A stretch of DNA of 64,000 nt from NCBI RefSeq assembly GCF_017814915.1, contig NZ_JAGIPZ010000001.1, positions 621,559 to 685,558 of the forward strand, given 5' to 3'. This DNA is from Herbaspirillum sp. LeCh32-8. GTDB taxonomy: Bacteria > Pseudomonadota > Gammaproteobacteria > Burkholderiales > Burkholderiaceae_D. Position numbers and translations under genes: made by a program. Each line of letters begins with the position of its first letter. Position 1 is the first letter of the stretch. Of the stretch, positions 44,630 through 56,390 are shown piece after piece. The notes under the pieces were generated by a model. The model saw only the letters and a list, made by a program, of their open reading frames with translations, searched no databases and had not been told where the DNA came from.

Positions 44630-45989
44630 GGCGGCGATGATGCTGCAGCGGCAGCGTGATCTGGATCAGCAGGCCGCCGTGGGTTTCTTCGTGGCCCTTG
44701 AGCATCAGCTTGCCGTTGTGGCGCAGCACGATGCGGTTGACGATGGCGAGTCCCAGGCCGGAACCGTTGGCCTGGCTGCGGGCCACTTCCAGGCGAGTGA
44801 AGGGGCGCAGCAGGCGTTCGCATTCGCTGTCGGGCACGCCGGGACCATGGTCGCCGATTTCCACCACCACGTTATGTCCCTCGATGCGGCTGCGCAGGTC
44901 GATCTCGGCGCAGTCGGTGCCGGGCGTCTTGCCGTAGCGGCGCGCATTTTCCACCAGGTTGCTGAATACCCGCGCCAGCTCGGTGCCGTTGCCGGCGACT
45001 TCGGCGCTGGTGGCGATGTCGGTGCTCATCCTGACGTCGGTCAGGCGGGTCGCCTTGGCGGCCACGTCGTGCAGCAGCGCGGCCAGGTCGATGGTCTCGA
45101 GATTGCTGGCGTCGAAGGGTTTGGCGTAGTCGAGGAACTGGCCGATGATGCTGTCCATCTGCGCCAGGTCGGAATGCATGCCGTCGCGCGACTCGTCGGA
45201 GAGGTTGGCCATTTCCACTTCCAGCTGCATGCGCGCCAGCGGCGTGCGCAGGTCGTGCGAGATGCCGGCCAGGATCAGGGCGCGGTCGGATTCGACGCGG
45301 TTCAGGTCGGCCACCATCTGGTTGAAGCTGCGATTGGCTTCCTCGATTTCGGTGGGGCCGGATTCGGGCAGCGGTTCGGGTTGCCGGCCCTTGGCGATAG
45401 CGCGTGCGGCTGCCGTCAGGCGCGCCAGCGGCTGGTTGATCAGGGTGGAGATGAAGACCGCGCCGATCAGCGACAGGAACAGCGCGATCGAGCCCCAGCC
45501 CAGCCACTGCAGGCTGGACGTACGATCCAGGCGGCCGCGATCGAGCATCAGCCAGTACTGGTCGTCATCGATGTTGAAACTGATCCAGAAGCCTTCGACG
45601 TCGTTGACGCTGGAGGCGAACAGGGTGTTTTCGTCCAGCGACTGGCGCACGTAGTACTCAAGCTCGGGAACGATGGGGGAGTCCTCGGGCGGCACGATCT
45701 TGTCGCTCTTCTCCAGCGGGTAGATGCGGATGCCTTCGTTGCTGGCCAGGTCGAACAGCAGTTCACGCCGCATCTCCGGCGCCGAGTGGGTCAGCGCGGC
45801 GCGCGTGATGGTGACCACCGACACGATCTGCGCGGCCAGCGACTCCGCGCGCGGGCCGCGTTCGACCATGCGGAAGCTGGCCACCCAGGCCACCATGCTG
45901 GCGGTGATCAGGAAGGTCAGCAGGAAGAAGGTGCGCCAGAACAGGCCGTTGCTGAACCATCCTGATTGGGTACGGACTTTCATCGGCAA
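44622..45989 (-). CDS. envZ: EnvZ-type sensor histidine kinase
   Basis: The 455-residue inner-membrane kinase has TM1 (about residues 15-38), a periplasmic sensor of about 120 residues, TM2 (about 165-188), HAMP (about 190-240), HisKA with GISHDLRTPLARM (phospho-His H245), and an ATPase domain with NLVENARRYG, GDHGPGVP and GSGLGLAIV. This is the OmpR-partner EnvZ layout. It lies 55 bases after ompR on the same strand and overlaps the FlhE-like gene by eight bases. Signal unknown; osmotic or envelope stress by analogy. Confidence 0.92.
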   Translation of the reverse strand: MPMKVRTQSGWFSNGLFWRTFFLLTFLITASMVAWVASFRMVERGPRAESLAAQIVSVVTITRAALTHSAPEMRRELLFDLASNEGIRIYPLEKSDKIVPPEDSPIVPELEYYVRQSLDENTLFASSVNDVEGFWISFNIDDDQYWLMLDRGRLDRTSSLQWLGWGSIALFLSLIGAVFISTLINQPLARLTAAARAIAKGRQPEPLPESGPTEIEEANRSFNQMVADLNRVESDRALILAGISHDLRTPLARMQLEVEMANLSDESRDGMHSDLAQMDSIIGQFLDYAKPFDASNLETIDLAALLHDVAAKATRLTDVRMSTDIATSAEVAGNGTELARVFSNLVENARRYGKTPGTDCAEIDLRSRIEGHNVVVEIGDHGPGVPDSECERLLRPFTRLEVARSQANGSGLGLAIVNRIVLRHNGKLMLKGHEETHGGLLIQITLPLQHHRRHG

Positions 45990-46044
45990 GCGGCCTGCAA
46001 AGCGTTGGACAACGCGGCGGTGGAGACGGAGGTCAAGCGGGAGA

Positions 46045-46806
46045 TCAGCGCGGCTTCCCTTCCGGGATGAACACGTAGCCCAGGCCCCAGACGGTCTGGA
46101 TGTAAAGCGGGTTGGCCGGATCCGGTTCGATCAGCTTGCGCAGGCGCGAGATCTGCACGTCCAGACTGCGGTCGAACACTTCGTATTCGCGGCCGCGCGC
46201 CATTTCCATCAGTTTTTCGCGCGACAGCGGCTGGCGCGCGTTGCGCGCGAACACCTTGAGCACCGAAAATTCGCCGGTGGTCAGCGAAATGCTCTCGCCG
46301 TTCTTCTTCAGCGTGCGGGTGCCGAGATCCAGCACGAAATCGCCGAATTCGAAGGTCTCGGGCGTCTCGGACGGCGCGCCGGGCAGTTCCTCAGGACCCT
46401 TGCGGCGCAGCACCGCATTGATGCGGGCCACCAGTTCGCGCGGATTGAAGGGCTTGGGCAGGTAATCGTCGGCGCCCATTTCGAGGCCGATGATGCGATC
46501 CACGTCTTCCCCCTTGGCGGTCAGCATGATGATCGGCGTCTGGTCGCCGGCGCCGCGCAGGCGGCGGCAGATCGCCAAGCCGTCTTCACCGGGCAGCATC
46601 AGATCCAGCACCAGCAAATCGTAGCGCTCGCGGATCCACAGTTTGTTCATGGCCTGCGCGTTTTCCGCAGTGACCACATTGAAACCTTGCTCGGTCAGGT
46701 AGCGGCGCAGCAGGTCGCGCAGGCGGATATCGTCATCCACCACCAACACTTTGAATTGATTGGCGGATGTTGTCGTATTAGTATTGTTGCCGTTGGTCGA
46801 GTTCAT
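46045..46806 (-). CDS. ompR: OmpR family response regulator
   Basis: The 253-residue product has a receiver domain (about residues 17-130; acidic pocket D24-D26, phosphoacceptor D68 in LVLDLMLPGEDG, conserved Lys in PKPFNP) and an OmpR winged helix (about 155-250; TTGEFSVLKVFARNARQPLSREKL, DVQISRLRKLIEPDP). It looks closest to OmpR itself. I chose ATG 46806, just before an Asn/Thr-rich leader; an upstream in-frame ATG at 46860 adds 18 residues. First gene of ompR-envZ-FlhE-like, divergent from a small secreted protein. Confidence 0.93.
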   Translation of the reverse strand: MNSTNGNNTNTTTSANQFKVLVVDDDIRLRDLLRRYLTEQGFNVVTAENAQAMNKLWIRERYDLLVLDLMLPGEDGLAICRRLRGAGDQTPIIMLTAKGEDVDRIIGLEMGADDYLPKPFNPRELVARINAVLRRKGPEELPGAPSETPETFEFGDFVLDLGTRTLKKNGESISLTTGEFSVLKVFARNARQPLSREKLMEMARGREYEVFDRSLDVQISRLRKLIEPDPANPLYIQTVWGLGYVFIPEGKPR

Positions 46807-46990
46807 GGTGCCTATGGTAGCGTCTCCGCGATTTAGAGCAAGTCGCGGTCGAGTATTCATTACAAACTGTTACATACCTTACCTTAATCATCTTATACCA
46901 TCGCGGCCTGCGGCCTACACTGGAATCAAGTTGAGCGTAACCCTAAAAGTATTCTGAAATTTGATTCTCTGCATCTGTGGAAAACGCGTT

Positions 46991-47278
46991 ATGAAGATTG
47001 CTGTCGTCAACAAGCTCTGTCTGGCCTCGGTGCTGGCGCTGGGAGCGGTGACCGCCTCGCTGGCAGGACCGCCGCCGGGCGGCCGGCCGATGTCCGGTCC
47101 GCCGGGCGAGTTCCGTCAGCACGGGGGCGGCGAATTCAATGCCCAGGACCATCGCAACCAGATGGCAGCGGAGCAGGAACAACGTCGCGCCGCCGGCAAA
47201 CTGAGCCCCGACGAGCGCCGCGAATTGCGCCGCCAGATCAACGAGGTTGGTCAGGATATCTACCGCGTCAAGCGCTGA
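46991..47278 (+). CDS. Small secreted protein of unknown function
   Basis: A 95-residue protein with a signal peptide (about 26 residues, ending SLAG) and a Gly/Pro-rich start to the mature part, then a charged helix with SPDERRELRRQINEVGQDIYR. The helix recalls the small periplasmic proteins of the Spy/heavy-metal-resistance kind but is too short for a firm call. ATG 46991 is favoured because it starts the signal peptide (MKIAVVNK). Divergent from ompR over 184 bases, so OmpR control is possible (inference). Confidence 0.65.
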   Translation: MKIAVVNKLCLASVLALGAVTASLAGPPPGGRPMSGPPGEFRQHGGGEFNAQDHRNQMAAEQEQRRAAGKLSPDERRELRRQINEVGQDIYRVKR

Positions 47279-47375
47279 CCGGCTGCCATCCTGTTGACCC
47301 GGGGCAAGCAAAAGAGTTGCCGCCGTATGCCTGCTACAACGCATTGAGCCGCTCAAGCGGTAATTTTATGAAAAG

Positions 47376-47415
47376 AAAAGCCCGGACGAAAAGCTCGTCC
47401 GGGCTTTTTATTTTA
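47376..47415. terminator. Bidirectional terminator between the small secreted protein and the ABC permease
   Basis: A 14-base stem (47376-47389 with 47394-47407) around AAGCCCGGACGA with a four-base loop; A run on the left and TTTTTATTTT on the right give U tracts both ways. Confidence 0.88.
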
Positions 47416-47468
47416 TGGTTCGGTTTCTTTCAGGCTGCATCGGCGCGCATGGGGCCGATTACCCGTGA

Positions 47469-48134
47469 TCACACCTCATGCGCCTTGCCGAGCCGCTTTT
47501 CCAGCCGATGCTGCAGGGCTTCAAAGCACAGGCTCAAGATCCAATAGATGCCGGCCGCCGCGATGTAGAGCGGCAGCGGGCGGAAGGTCACGGCGATGAC
47601 TTCCTTGGTCGCCAGCATCAGCTCGGTCACCGTGATGACGGAGACCAGCGAAGTGTCTTTGATCAGACTGATCAGCGTATTGCTCATGGAGGGTACGGCG
47701 ATGCGCACCGCCTGCGGCACGATGATGAAGCGCAGTGTCTGGAAGTAGGTGAGGCCGATGCTATAGGCGGCGTTCCACTGGCCGCGCGTCACCCCCAAGA
47801 TGGCGCCGCGCAGGCTTTCCGACAGGTAGGCGCCGGCGTTCAGGCTCAGGGTCAGTACGCCAGCGGTCAGCGGCGAGAATTCGATACCCACGCTGGGCAA
47901 GCCGTAATACACCACAAAGATTTGCACCAGCAACGGAGTGCCGCGCATCAAGCTGACGTAGACCGCCGCCGGCCAGTGGATCGGGCGCCAGGGCACGATG
48001 CGCGCCACCGCCAGCACGAAGCCCAGCGCCAGGCCGCCCAGCATTGACGCCAGCGCGAACAGCAGGGTATAGCCCACGCCCTTCATCAGCGTGGGGCCGG
48101 CTTGCTGCAGCAGTTCGAGAATTTCCATAGGCAA
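47469..48134 (-). CDS. Amino acid ABC transporter permease (cystine type)
   Basis: The 221-residue inner-membrane subunit belongs to the HisM/YecS group of polar amino acid permeases, with VGYTLLFALASMLGGLALG, the RGTPLLVQIF motif and the EAA loop SIGLTYFQTLRFIIVPQAVR. Members are usually about 220 residues. It follows the binding protein gene with a hairpin between them. No ATPase gene is adjacent, so the cassette must use one encoded elsewhere. Cystine is the likely substrate from its partner. Confidence 0.9.
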   Translation of the reverse strand: MPMEILELLQQAGPTLMKGVGYTLLFALASMLGGLALGFVLAVARIVPWRPIHWPAAVYVSLMRGTPLLVQIFVVYYGLPSVGIEFSPLTAGVLTLSLNAGAYLSESLRGAILGVTRGQWNAAYSIGLTYFQTLRFIIVPQAVRIAVPSMSNTLISLIKDTSLVSVITVTELMLATKEVIAVTFRPLPLYIAAAGIYWILSLCFEALQHRLEKRLGKAHEV

Positions 48135-48147
48135 TCGATATAAAAAA

Positions 48148-48170
48148 TTATCCCCGCAAGGCGGGGATAA
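48148..48170 (-). terminator. Hairpin with U tract between binding protein and permease genes
   Basis: Arms TTATCCCCGC (48148-48157) and GCGGGGATAA (48161-48170) with a three-base loop. In the leftward sense the stem is followed by TTTTTTA, a good intrinsic terminator. Its position between two genes of one transporter suggests partial termination so that the binding protein is made in excess. Confidence 0.75.
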
Positions 48171-48252
48171 ATGTCGTCCGAAGGGCGCCGTTCAGACGCC
48201 GGACCAGGTTCGCCGGAAGTCGCCGGCAAGCCCGTGGGCGCCGGCGAGCGGC

Positions 48253-49056
48253 TTATTGTGCTTTCGGCGGCTGGCTGACGTCAATGCCGAACCACTTCTC
48301 GGACACCTGCTTGAAGCTGCCGTCGGCCTTGATATCGGCCAGCGCCTTGTTCAGGGCCGTCTTGAACTCCGGGTTATCCTTGCGGAACGGAATACCGATC
48401 TTGTCGACCGCGCCGACCGGGTTGCCGCCCTTCAAAGGCAGCTTGGTCGACTTCAAGATGTAGCCCACCAGCAGGCTGTCGTTGAGCGCGGCGTCGATGC
48501 GACCGGCCGCCAGGTCAGCCAGGTACTCGGGCGAACCGGGGTAGGTGCGTACGTCGATGCCCGGCACGCTCTTGGCCTTTTGTTCGAAATTGGTGCCCTG
48601 GCCCAGGCCGAGCTTCTTGCCCTTCAGGTCGTCCAGGCTCTTGAACTGGCGGGTTTCGTCCTTGCGCACGATCAGCTGGGCGCTCGACAGGGTATACGGA
48701 TCGGAGAAGTCGAAGGCCTTCTGGCGTTCGTCGGTGATGCCGACCTGGTTGATGATCACGTCATACTTGCCGGCGCCCAGGCCAGCCAGGATGCCGCTCC
48801 ACTCGGTGGTGGTGAACTCGGGCTTCACGCCCAGCTTGGCGGCCAGCAGGTTGGCCACATCCACTTCGAAACCGGTCAGCTGGCCGGTCTTGGGATCCTT
48901 GAAGTTGAACGGCGGATAGTTGCCTTCCAGCGCCACCTTCAGGGTGCCGCGACTCTTCACGGTTTGCAGCAGGTCGGCAGCGGAGGCGGACAGGGCGCCG
49001 GCCAGCAGCGCCACGCCGGTGGTTGCCAGCAGCCAGGTCTTGATGTTCTTGTTCAT
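48253..49056 (-). CDS. Cystine/polar amino acid ABC transporter substrate-binding protein
   Basis: The 267-residue periplasmic protein has a signal peptide of about 26 residues (ending SASA) and a family 3 binding fold with GTLKVALEGNYPPFNF, LTGFEVDVANLLAAKLGVKPEF, DVIINQVGITDERQKAFDFSDPY and LGLGQGTNFEQ. The pattern fits FliY/TcyJ cystine-binding proteins. ATG 49056 is preceded by AAAGGAGA; longer in-frame starts fail to give a clean signal peptide. First gene of the pair with the permease. Confidence 0.88.
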   Translation of the reverse strand: MNKNIKTWLLATTGVALLAGALSASAADLLQTVKSRGTLKVALEGNYPPFNFKDPKTGQLTGFEVDVANLLAAKLGVKPEFTTTEWSGILAGLGAGKYDVIINQVGITDERQKAFDFSDPYTLSSAQLIVRKDETRQFKSLDDLKGKKLGLGQGTNFEQKAKSVPGIDVRTYPGSPEYLADLAAGRIDAALNDSLLVGYILKSTKLPLKGGNPVGAVDKIGIPFRKDNPEFKTALNKALADIKADGSFKQVSEKWFGIDVSQPPKAQ

Positions 49057-49209
49057 GCAATCTCCTTTGAGAACGGTTGCCACGGGAAATCGCGGCCAGG
49101 CCGCAATGATGCCTTCGTTTTGCCAAACTACAAGGGTTTGCTTAATACATTCGTGTAGGAAGCTTATGCCGCGGGCCACCCGTTTCGGATCATACTGCGC
49201 CCGCGGCGC

Positions 49210-51192
<1,983 letters not shown>

Positions 51193-51241
51193 CGGTGAAT
51201 CGAAATCAAGGAAAGCGTGCGGTACCGGCTGCGTGCGCCGA

Positions 51242-52132
51242 TCAGCCCAGCTGCAGCTGTTCGGCGGTGACCAGGAACACCATGTCGTCGCCGGCGCTGG
51301 TGGTCATCCAGGTCAGTTCCAGCTCGGGGAAGGCGGCTTCGGCGAATTCGCGCTCGTTGCCGATTTCCACCACCAGCACGCCGTTCTCGGTCAGGCGTTC
51401 GGCGGCGCCGGCCACGATCTTGCGCACCAGGTCCATGCCGTCCTCGCCGCCGGCCAGCGCCAGTTGCGGCTCACGCAGGTATTCCGGCGGCAGCTTGGCC
51501 ATCGAGCCCGAGTTCACATACGGCGGGTTGCTGATGATCAGGTCGTACTTGCGCGGTGCCAGTTGCGTGTACAGGTCGGATTCGACCAGCGTGATGCGGT
51601 CTTGCAGCTGGTAGTCGGCGACGTTCCTGTGCGCCACCTCCAGCGCTTGCGGCGAGATGTCGACGGCGTCGACCTGCGCATTCGGGAAGGCGTCGGTCAG
51701 CAGGATGGGCAGGCAGCCGGAGCCGGTGCACAGGTCCAGCACGTTCTCGATGGCTTCGGGATCCTGGATCCACGGCGCGAAGTGGTGCGGCAGCAGCTCG
51801 GCGATGAAGGAGCGCGGTACGATCACGCGCTCGTCCACGTAGAAGCGGTAGGCACCCAGCCAGGCTTCGTTGGTGATGTAGGCGGCCGGCACGCGATCCT
51901 TGCTGCGGCGCTCGATCACTTTCATCACGGAGGCGATTTCTTCCGGCAGCAGGCGGGCGTCCAGGAAGGGATCGAGCTGATCCAGCGGCAGCTTCAGCGT
52001 ATGCAGGATCAGGTAGGCGGCTTCGTCGAAGGCATTGCTGCTGCCGTGGCCGAAGAACAGCTGTTCGGTGTTGAAGCGGGTCACGGCGTAGCGCAGCAGG
52101 TCGCGTACGGTGGAGAGGGTGTTGGTTGTCAT
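51242..52132 (-). CDS. prmB: 50S ribosomal protein L3 N5-glutamine methyltransferase
   Basis: Methylates a glutamine of ribosomal protein L3 (uL3) with SAM. The 296-residue protein has an N-terminal helical domain, VLDLCTGSGCLPILL (SAM loop), the catalytic ISNPPYVNSGSM, and LALAGGEDGMDLVRKI. The combination NPPYV with the L3-type substrate region separates it from PrmC. Between it and dapE lies a repeat. Confidence 0.95.
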   Translation of the reverse strand: MTTNTLSTVRDLLRYAVTRFNTEQLFFGHGSSNAFDEAAYLILHTLKLPLDQLDPFLDARLLPEEIASVMKVIERRSKDRVPAAYITNEAWLGAYRFYVDERVIVPRSFIAELLPHHFAPWIQDPEAIENVLDLCTGSGCLPILLTDAFPNAQVDAVDISPQALEVAHRNVADYQLQDRITLVESDLYTQLAPRKYDLIISNPPYVNSGSMAKLPPEYLREPQLALAGGEDGMDLVRKIVAGAAERLTENGVLVVEIGNEREFAEAAFPELELTWMTTSAGDDMVFLVTAEQLQLG

Positions 52133-52189
52133 GGTTGATCTCTTGTCTTGGTGAGCGCGATTATTCTGGTGGCCTTGATGACATGCACC

Positions 52190-52277
52190 GTCATCCTGAC
52201 GAAAGTCAGGATCCAGCGTCGTTCAACGGTCATCGATATGCAACGAAAGTCACTGGGTCCCGGCCTGCGCCGGGACG
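52190..52277. repeat. REP-like palindromic units between prmB and dapE
   Basis: At 52251-52277 is a further copy of the unit seen twice near 6.0-6.1 kb, with the same TCCCGGCCTGCGCCGGGACG core. At 52190-52218 is a relative whose hairpin is TCCTGAC/GTCAGGA instead, followed by the same CCAGCGTCGTT head that occurs at 6120-6130. Together they form an inverted pair of about 90 bases. Confidence 0.75.
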
Positions 52278-52318
52278 GCGGAGAAGTTGGAGGTCGATCC
52301 GCGCTGGCGGTCCGCGTT

Positions 52319-53808
<1,490 letters not shown>

Positions 53809-53938
53809 GCTCTTTTACTCGTTCAATGCGCAATGCGTTCGCGCTTCATGCTTCCAGGTTCATGCGCCTCAGAACACGACGCCGCGCCGGTGTCCATGAC
53901 AACCGGCGCGGCGCACAGGTCCAGCTCTGCGTCAGGGA

Positions 53939-54775
53939 TTACTCGCCGCGCAGCAGTTCGTTGATGGAGGTCTTCGAACGGGTCTGGGCGTCGACCTTCT
54001 TGACGATGATCGCGGCGTACAGGCTGTATTTGCCATCCTTGGAGGGCAGGTTGCCCGGCACCACCACGGAGCCGGCCGGCACGCGACCGTAGTGCACTTC
54101 GCCGGTTTCACGATCGTAGATCTTGGTCGACTGGCCGATGTACACGCCCATCGACAGCACCGAGTTCTCTTCGATGATGACGCCTTCCACGACTTCCGAA
54201 CGGGCGCCGATGAAGCAGTTGTCTTCGATGATGACCGGGCCGGCCTGGACCGGCTCCAGCACGCCGCCGATGCCCACACCGCCGGACAGGTGGACATTCT
54301 TGCCGATCTGCGCGGCCGAGCCGACGGTGGCCCAGGTGTCGACCATGGCGCCTTCATCGACGTAGGCGCCGATGTTGACGTAGGACGGCATCAGCACCAC
54401 GTTGCGGCCGATGAAGGAGCCGTGGCGGGCAACCGCCGGCGGCACCACGCGGAAGCCGCCACGGGCGAAATCTTCAGCGGTGTAGTTGGCGAACTTGGTC
54501 GGGACCTTGTCGTAGAACTGCGGGTAGCCGGGGGCGCCCGACGACACCACGACGTTGTCTTCCAGGCGGAAGGACAGCAGGATGGCTTTTTTCACCCATT
54601 GGTTGACTTCCCACTGGCCCACGCCCTGGCGGTTGGCCACGCGCAGGGTGCCATCGTTCAGGCCGGAGATCACCTCGGCGACCGCGTTGCGGATGTCGGC
54701 CGGCGCGGACTTCGGGGACAGGCTGGCGCGGTCTTCCCACGCCTGATCGATGATTTGCTGAATGGACTGTGTCAT
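53939..54775 (-). CDS. dapD: 2,3,4,5-tetrahydropyridine-2,6-dicarboxylate N-succinyltransferase
   Basis: Succinylates tetrahydrodipicolinate, the step before DapC. The 278-residue protein has the N-terminal helical domain and then a left-handed beta helix of hexapeptide repeats (about residues 105-240; for example [20 protein letters not shown] and [15 protein letters not shown]). It matches E. coli DapD in length (274). It starts 54 bases after dapC on the same strand. Confidence 0.97.
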   Translation of the reverse strand: MTQSIQQIIDQAWEDRASLSPKSAPADIRNAVAEVISGLNDGTLRVANRQGVGQWEVNQWVKKAILLSFRLEDNVVVSSGAPGYPQFYDKVPTKFANYTAEDFARGGFRVVPPAVARHGSFIGRNVVLMPSYVNIGAYVDEGAMVDTWATVGSAAQIGKNVHLSGGVGIGGVLEPVQAGPVIIEDNCFIGARSEVVEGVIIEENSVLSMGVYIGQSTKIYDRETGEVHYGRVPAGSVVVPGNLPSKDGKYSLYAAIIVKKVDAQTRSKTSINELLRGE

Positions 54776-54829
54776 GTTGATATGGCTGAACGCTCGGGCG
54801 AAAAATAAACGGTAACGGTGCGGGGCGAC

Positions 54830-56041
54830 TTACGCCTGGCCGGCGAGTTTCTTGGTGAAGGCGACGATGCGCTGCGCGGCTTCCAGGCATTCCTCCACCT
54901 CGGCCACCAGCGCCATGCGGATGCGGCCGGCGCCGGGGTTGATGCCGTGCGCCTCGCGGGCGAGGTAGCTGCCCGGCAGGACGGTGACATTATATTCGGC
55001 GTAGAGGCGGCGGGCGAACTCGGTGTCGCTGATGTCGACCAGCTTGTCGACCTTGGCCCACAGGTAGAAACTGGCGTCCGGCAGCGACACGTCCAGCACT
55101 TCCTGCAGCAGCGGCGTGACCTGCGAGAACTTGGTCACGTACTTGGCGATGTTGTCCTGGACGTGGGTCTCGTCCTTCCAGGCTTCCACCGATGCGGCCT
55201 GGATCACCGGGCTCATGGCGCCGCCGTGATAGGTGCGGTACAGCAGGAATTTCTTCAGCAGCGCGGCGTCGCCGGCCACGAAGCCCGAACGCATGCCGGG
55301 CACGTTGGAGCGTTTGGACAGGCTGGAGAACGAGATCAGGCGCTCGTAACCGCGGCCCAGCTTGTGCGCCGCCTCCATGCCGCCCAGCGGCGGATCCTGC
55401 TTGAAATAGATTTCCGAGTAGCACTCGTCGGAGGCGATCACGAAACCGTAGCGGTCCGACAGCGCGAACAGTTCCTTCCAGTCTTCCAGCGACAGCACGG
55501 CGCCGGTCGGGTTGCCCGGCGAGCACACGAACAGCAGCTGCACGCGCGACCATACTTCTTCCGGCACGCTGCCGAAATCGGGCGCGAAGTTGCGCGCCGG
55601 GTCGGAGTTGACGAAGTAGGGTTGGGCGCCGGCCAGGTAGGCTGCGCCTTCGTAGATCTGATAGAACGGATTGGGGCACATCACCAGCGCGCCCGGCTTG
55701 TTCGGGTCGATCACGGTCTGCGCCAGCGCGAACAGCGCCTCGCGCGAGCCGTTCACCGGCAGGATCTCGGTCGCCGGATCCGGACGCGGGATGCCATAGC
55801 GATTCTGCAGCCAGTCGGCGATGGCGCTGCGCAGCGCCTCGCTGCCCAGCGTGGCCGGGTAGCTGGCCAGGCCGGCCAGGTTGTCGGCCAGCGCCTTCTG
55901 GATGAAGGCCGGGGTGGGGTGCTTGGGTTCGCCGATGCCCAGGCTGATGGCGCGATAGGCCGGGTCGGGCGTGATGCCGGCGAACAGCTTCTTGAGCTTT
56001 TCGAAGGGATAGGGCTGCAGTTGGTCGAGTAGGGGATTCAC
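54830..56041 (-). CDS. dapC: Succinyldiaminopimelate transaminase
   Basis: PLP aminotransferase that makes N-succinyl-LL-DAP from the keto precursor using glutamate. The 403-residue protein is fold type I: substrate-side SLGIGEPKHPTP, SRE...FALAQ, NPFYQIYEGAA, CSPGNPTGAV, SDECYSEIYF and the PLP lysine in SFSSLSKRSNVPGMRSGF. I chose the GTG at 56041 (followed by NPLLDQLQPYPF), as DapC proteins usually begin here; a start at an ATG up to 60 bases upstream is possible. It leads the dap cluster. Confidence 0.92.
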   Translation of the reverse strand: MNPLLDQLQPYPFEKLKKLFAGITPDPAYRAISLGIGEPKHPTPAFIQKALADNLAGLASYPATLGSEALRSAIADWLQNRYGIPRPDPATEILPVNGSREALFALAQTVIDPNKPGALVMCPNPFYQIYEGAAYLAGAQPYFVNSDPARNFAPDFGSVPEEVWSRVQLLFVCSPGNPTGAVLSLEDWKELFALSDRYGFVIASDECYSEIYFKQDPPLGGMEAAHKLGRGYERLISFSSLSKRSNVPGMRSGFVAGDAALLKKFLLYRTYHGGAMSPVIQAASVEAWKDETHVQDNIAKYVTKFSQVTPLLQEVLDVSLPDASFYLWAKVDKLVDISDTEFARRLYAEYNVTVLPGSYLAREAHGINPGAGRIRMALVAEVEECLEAAQRIVAFTKKLAGQA

Positions 56042-56390
56042 GGCGCTGAACTGGAAAAGCCTTTCGGCCGTTCCGCGCAACATCGCGGGCGGCCTTGGCA
56101 AAGGGCTGGGGAAAGCTTGCGATTATACCGTTATTGCAACATTGGATGAACCGCAGCGGCGGCGGCTGATGTTGGCAAAACGGCATCGCGCCGATGGGGC
56201 GCCGGATGAAAGACGCAAGTTGTCAAAACAATAAAACCGGCCGGGCAAACCGGACAATCACGGGTGCGATGCCGGTGTATTCAGCCGATTGTCAGTATGC
56301 AACGTGGCGTATTGTTGTCGCTCGCCAATTTTTCGCGCCGGCCTTGTTGACGCCGGCGATGTACTACGTCAAGAACTCCGGAGAACAATA
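56042..56390. other. Divergent dapC / chemoreceptor intergenic region
   Basis: A 349-base stretch without a supported gene. It must hold promoters for dapC (left) and the chemoreceptor (right). CCGGAGAACA at about 56378 is the Shine-Dalgarno of the chemoreceptor. I see no convincing sigma-28 element. Confidence 0.4.

Noticed and set aside
56232-56257. Sigma-28-like promoter (TAAA, 14 bases, CCGGACAA) before the chemoreceptor
   Set aside because: Both the spacing and the second box depart from the TAAA-N15-GCCGATAA consensus, so the match is too weak.
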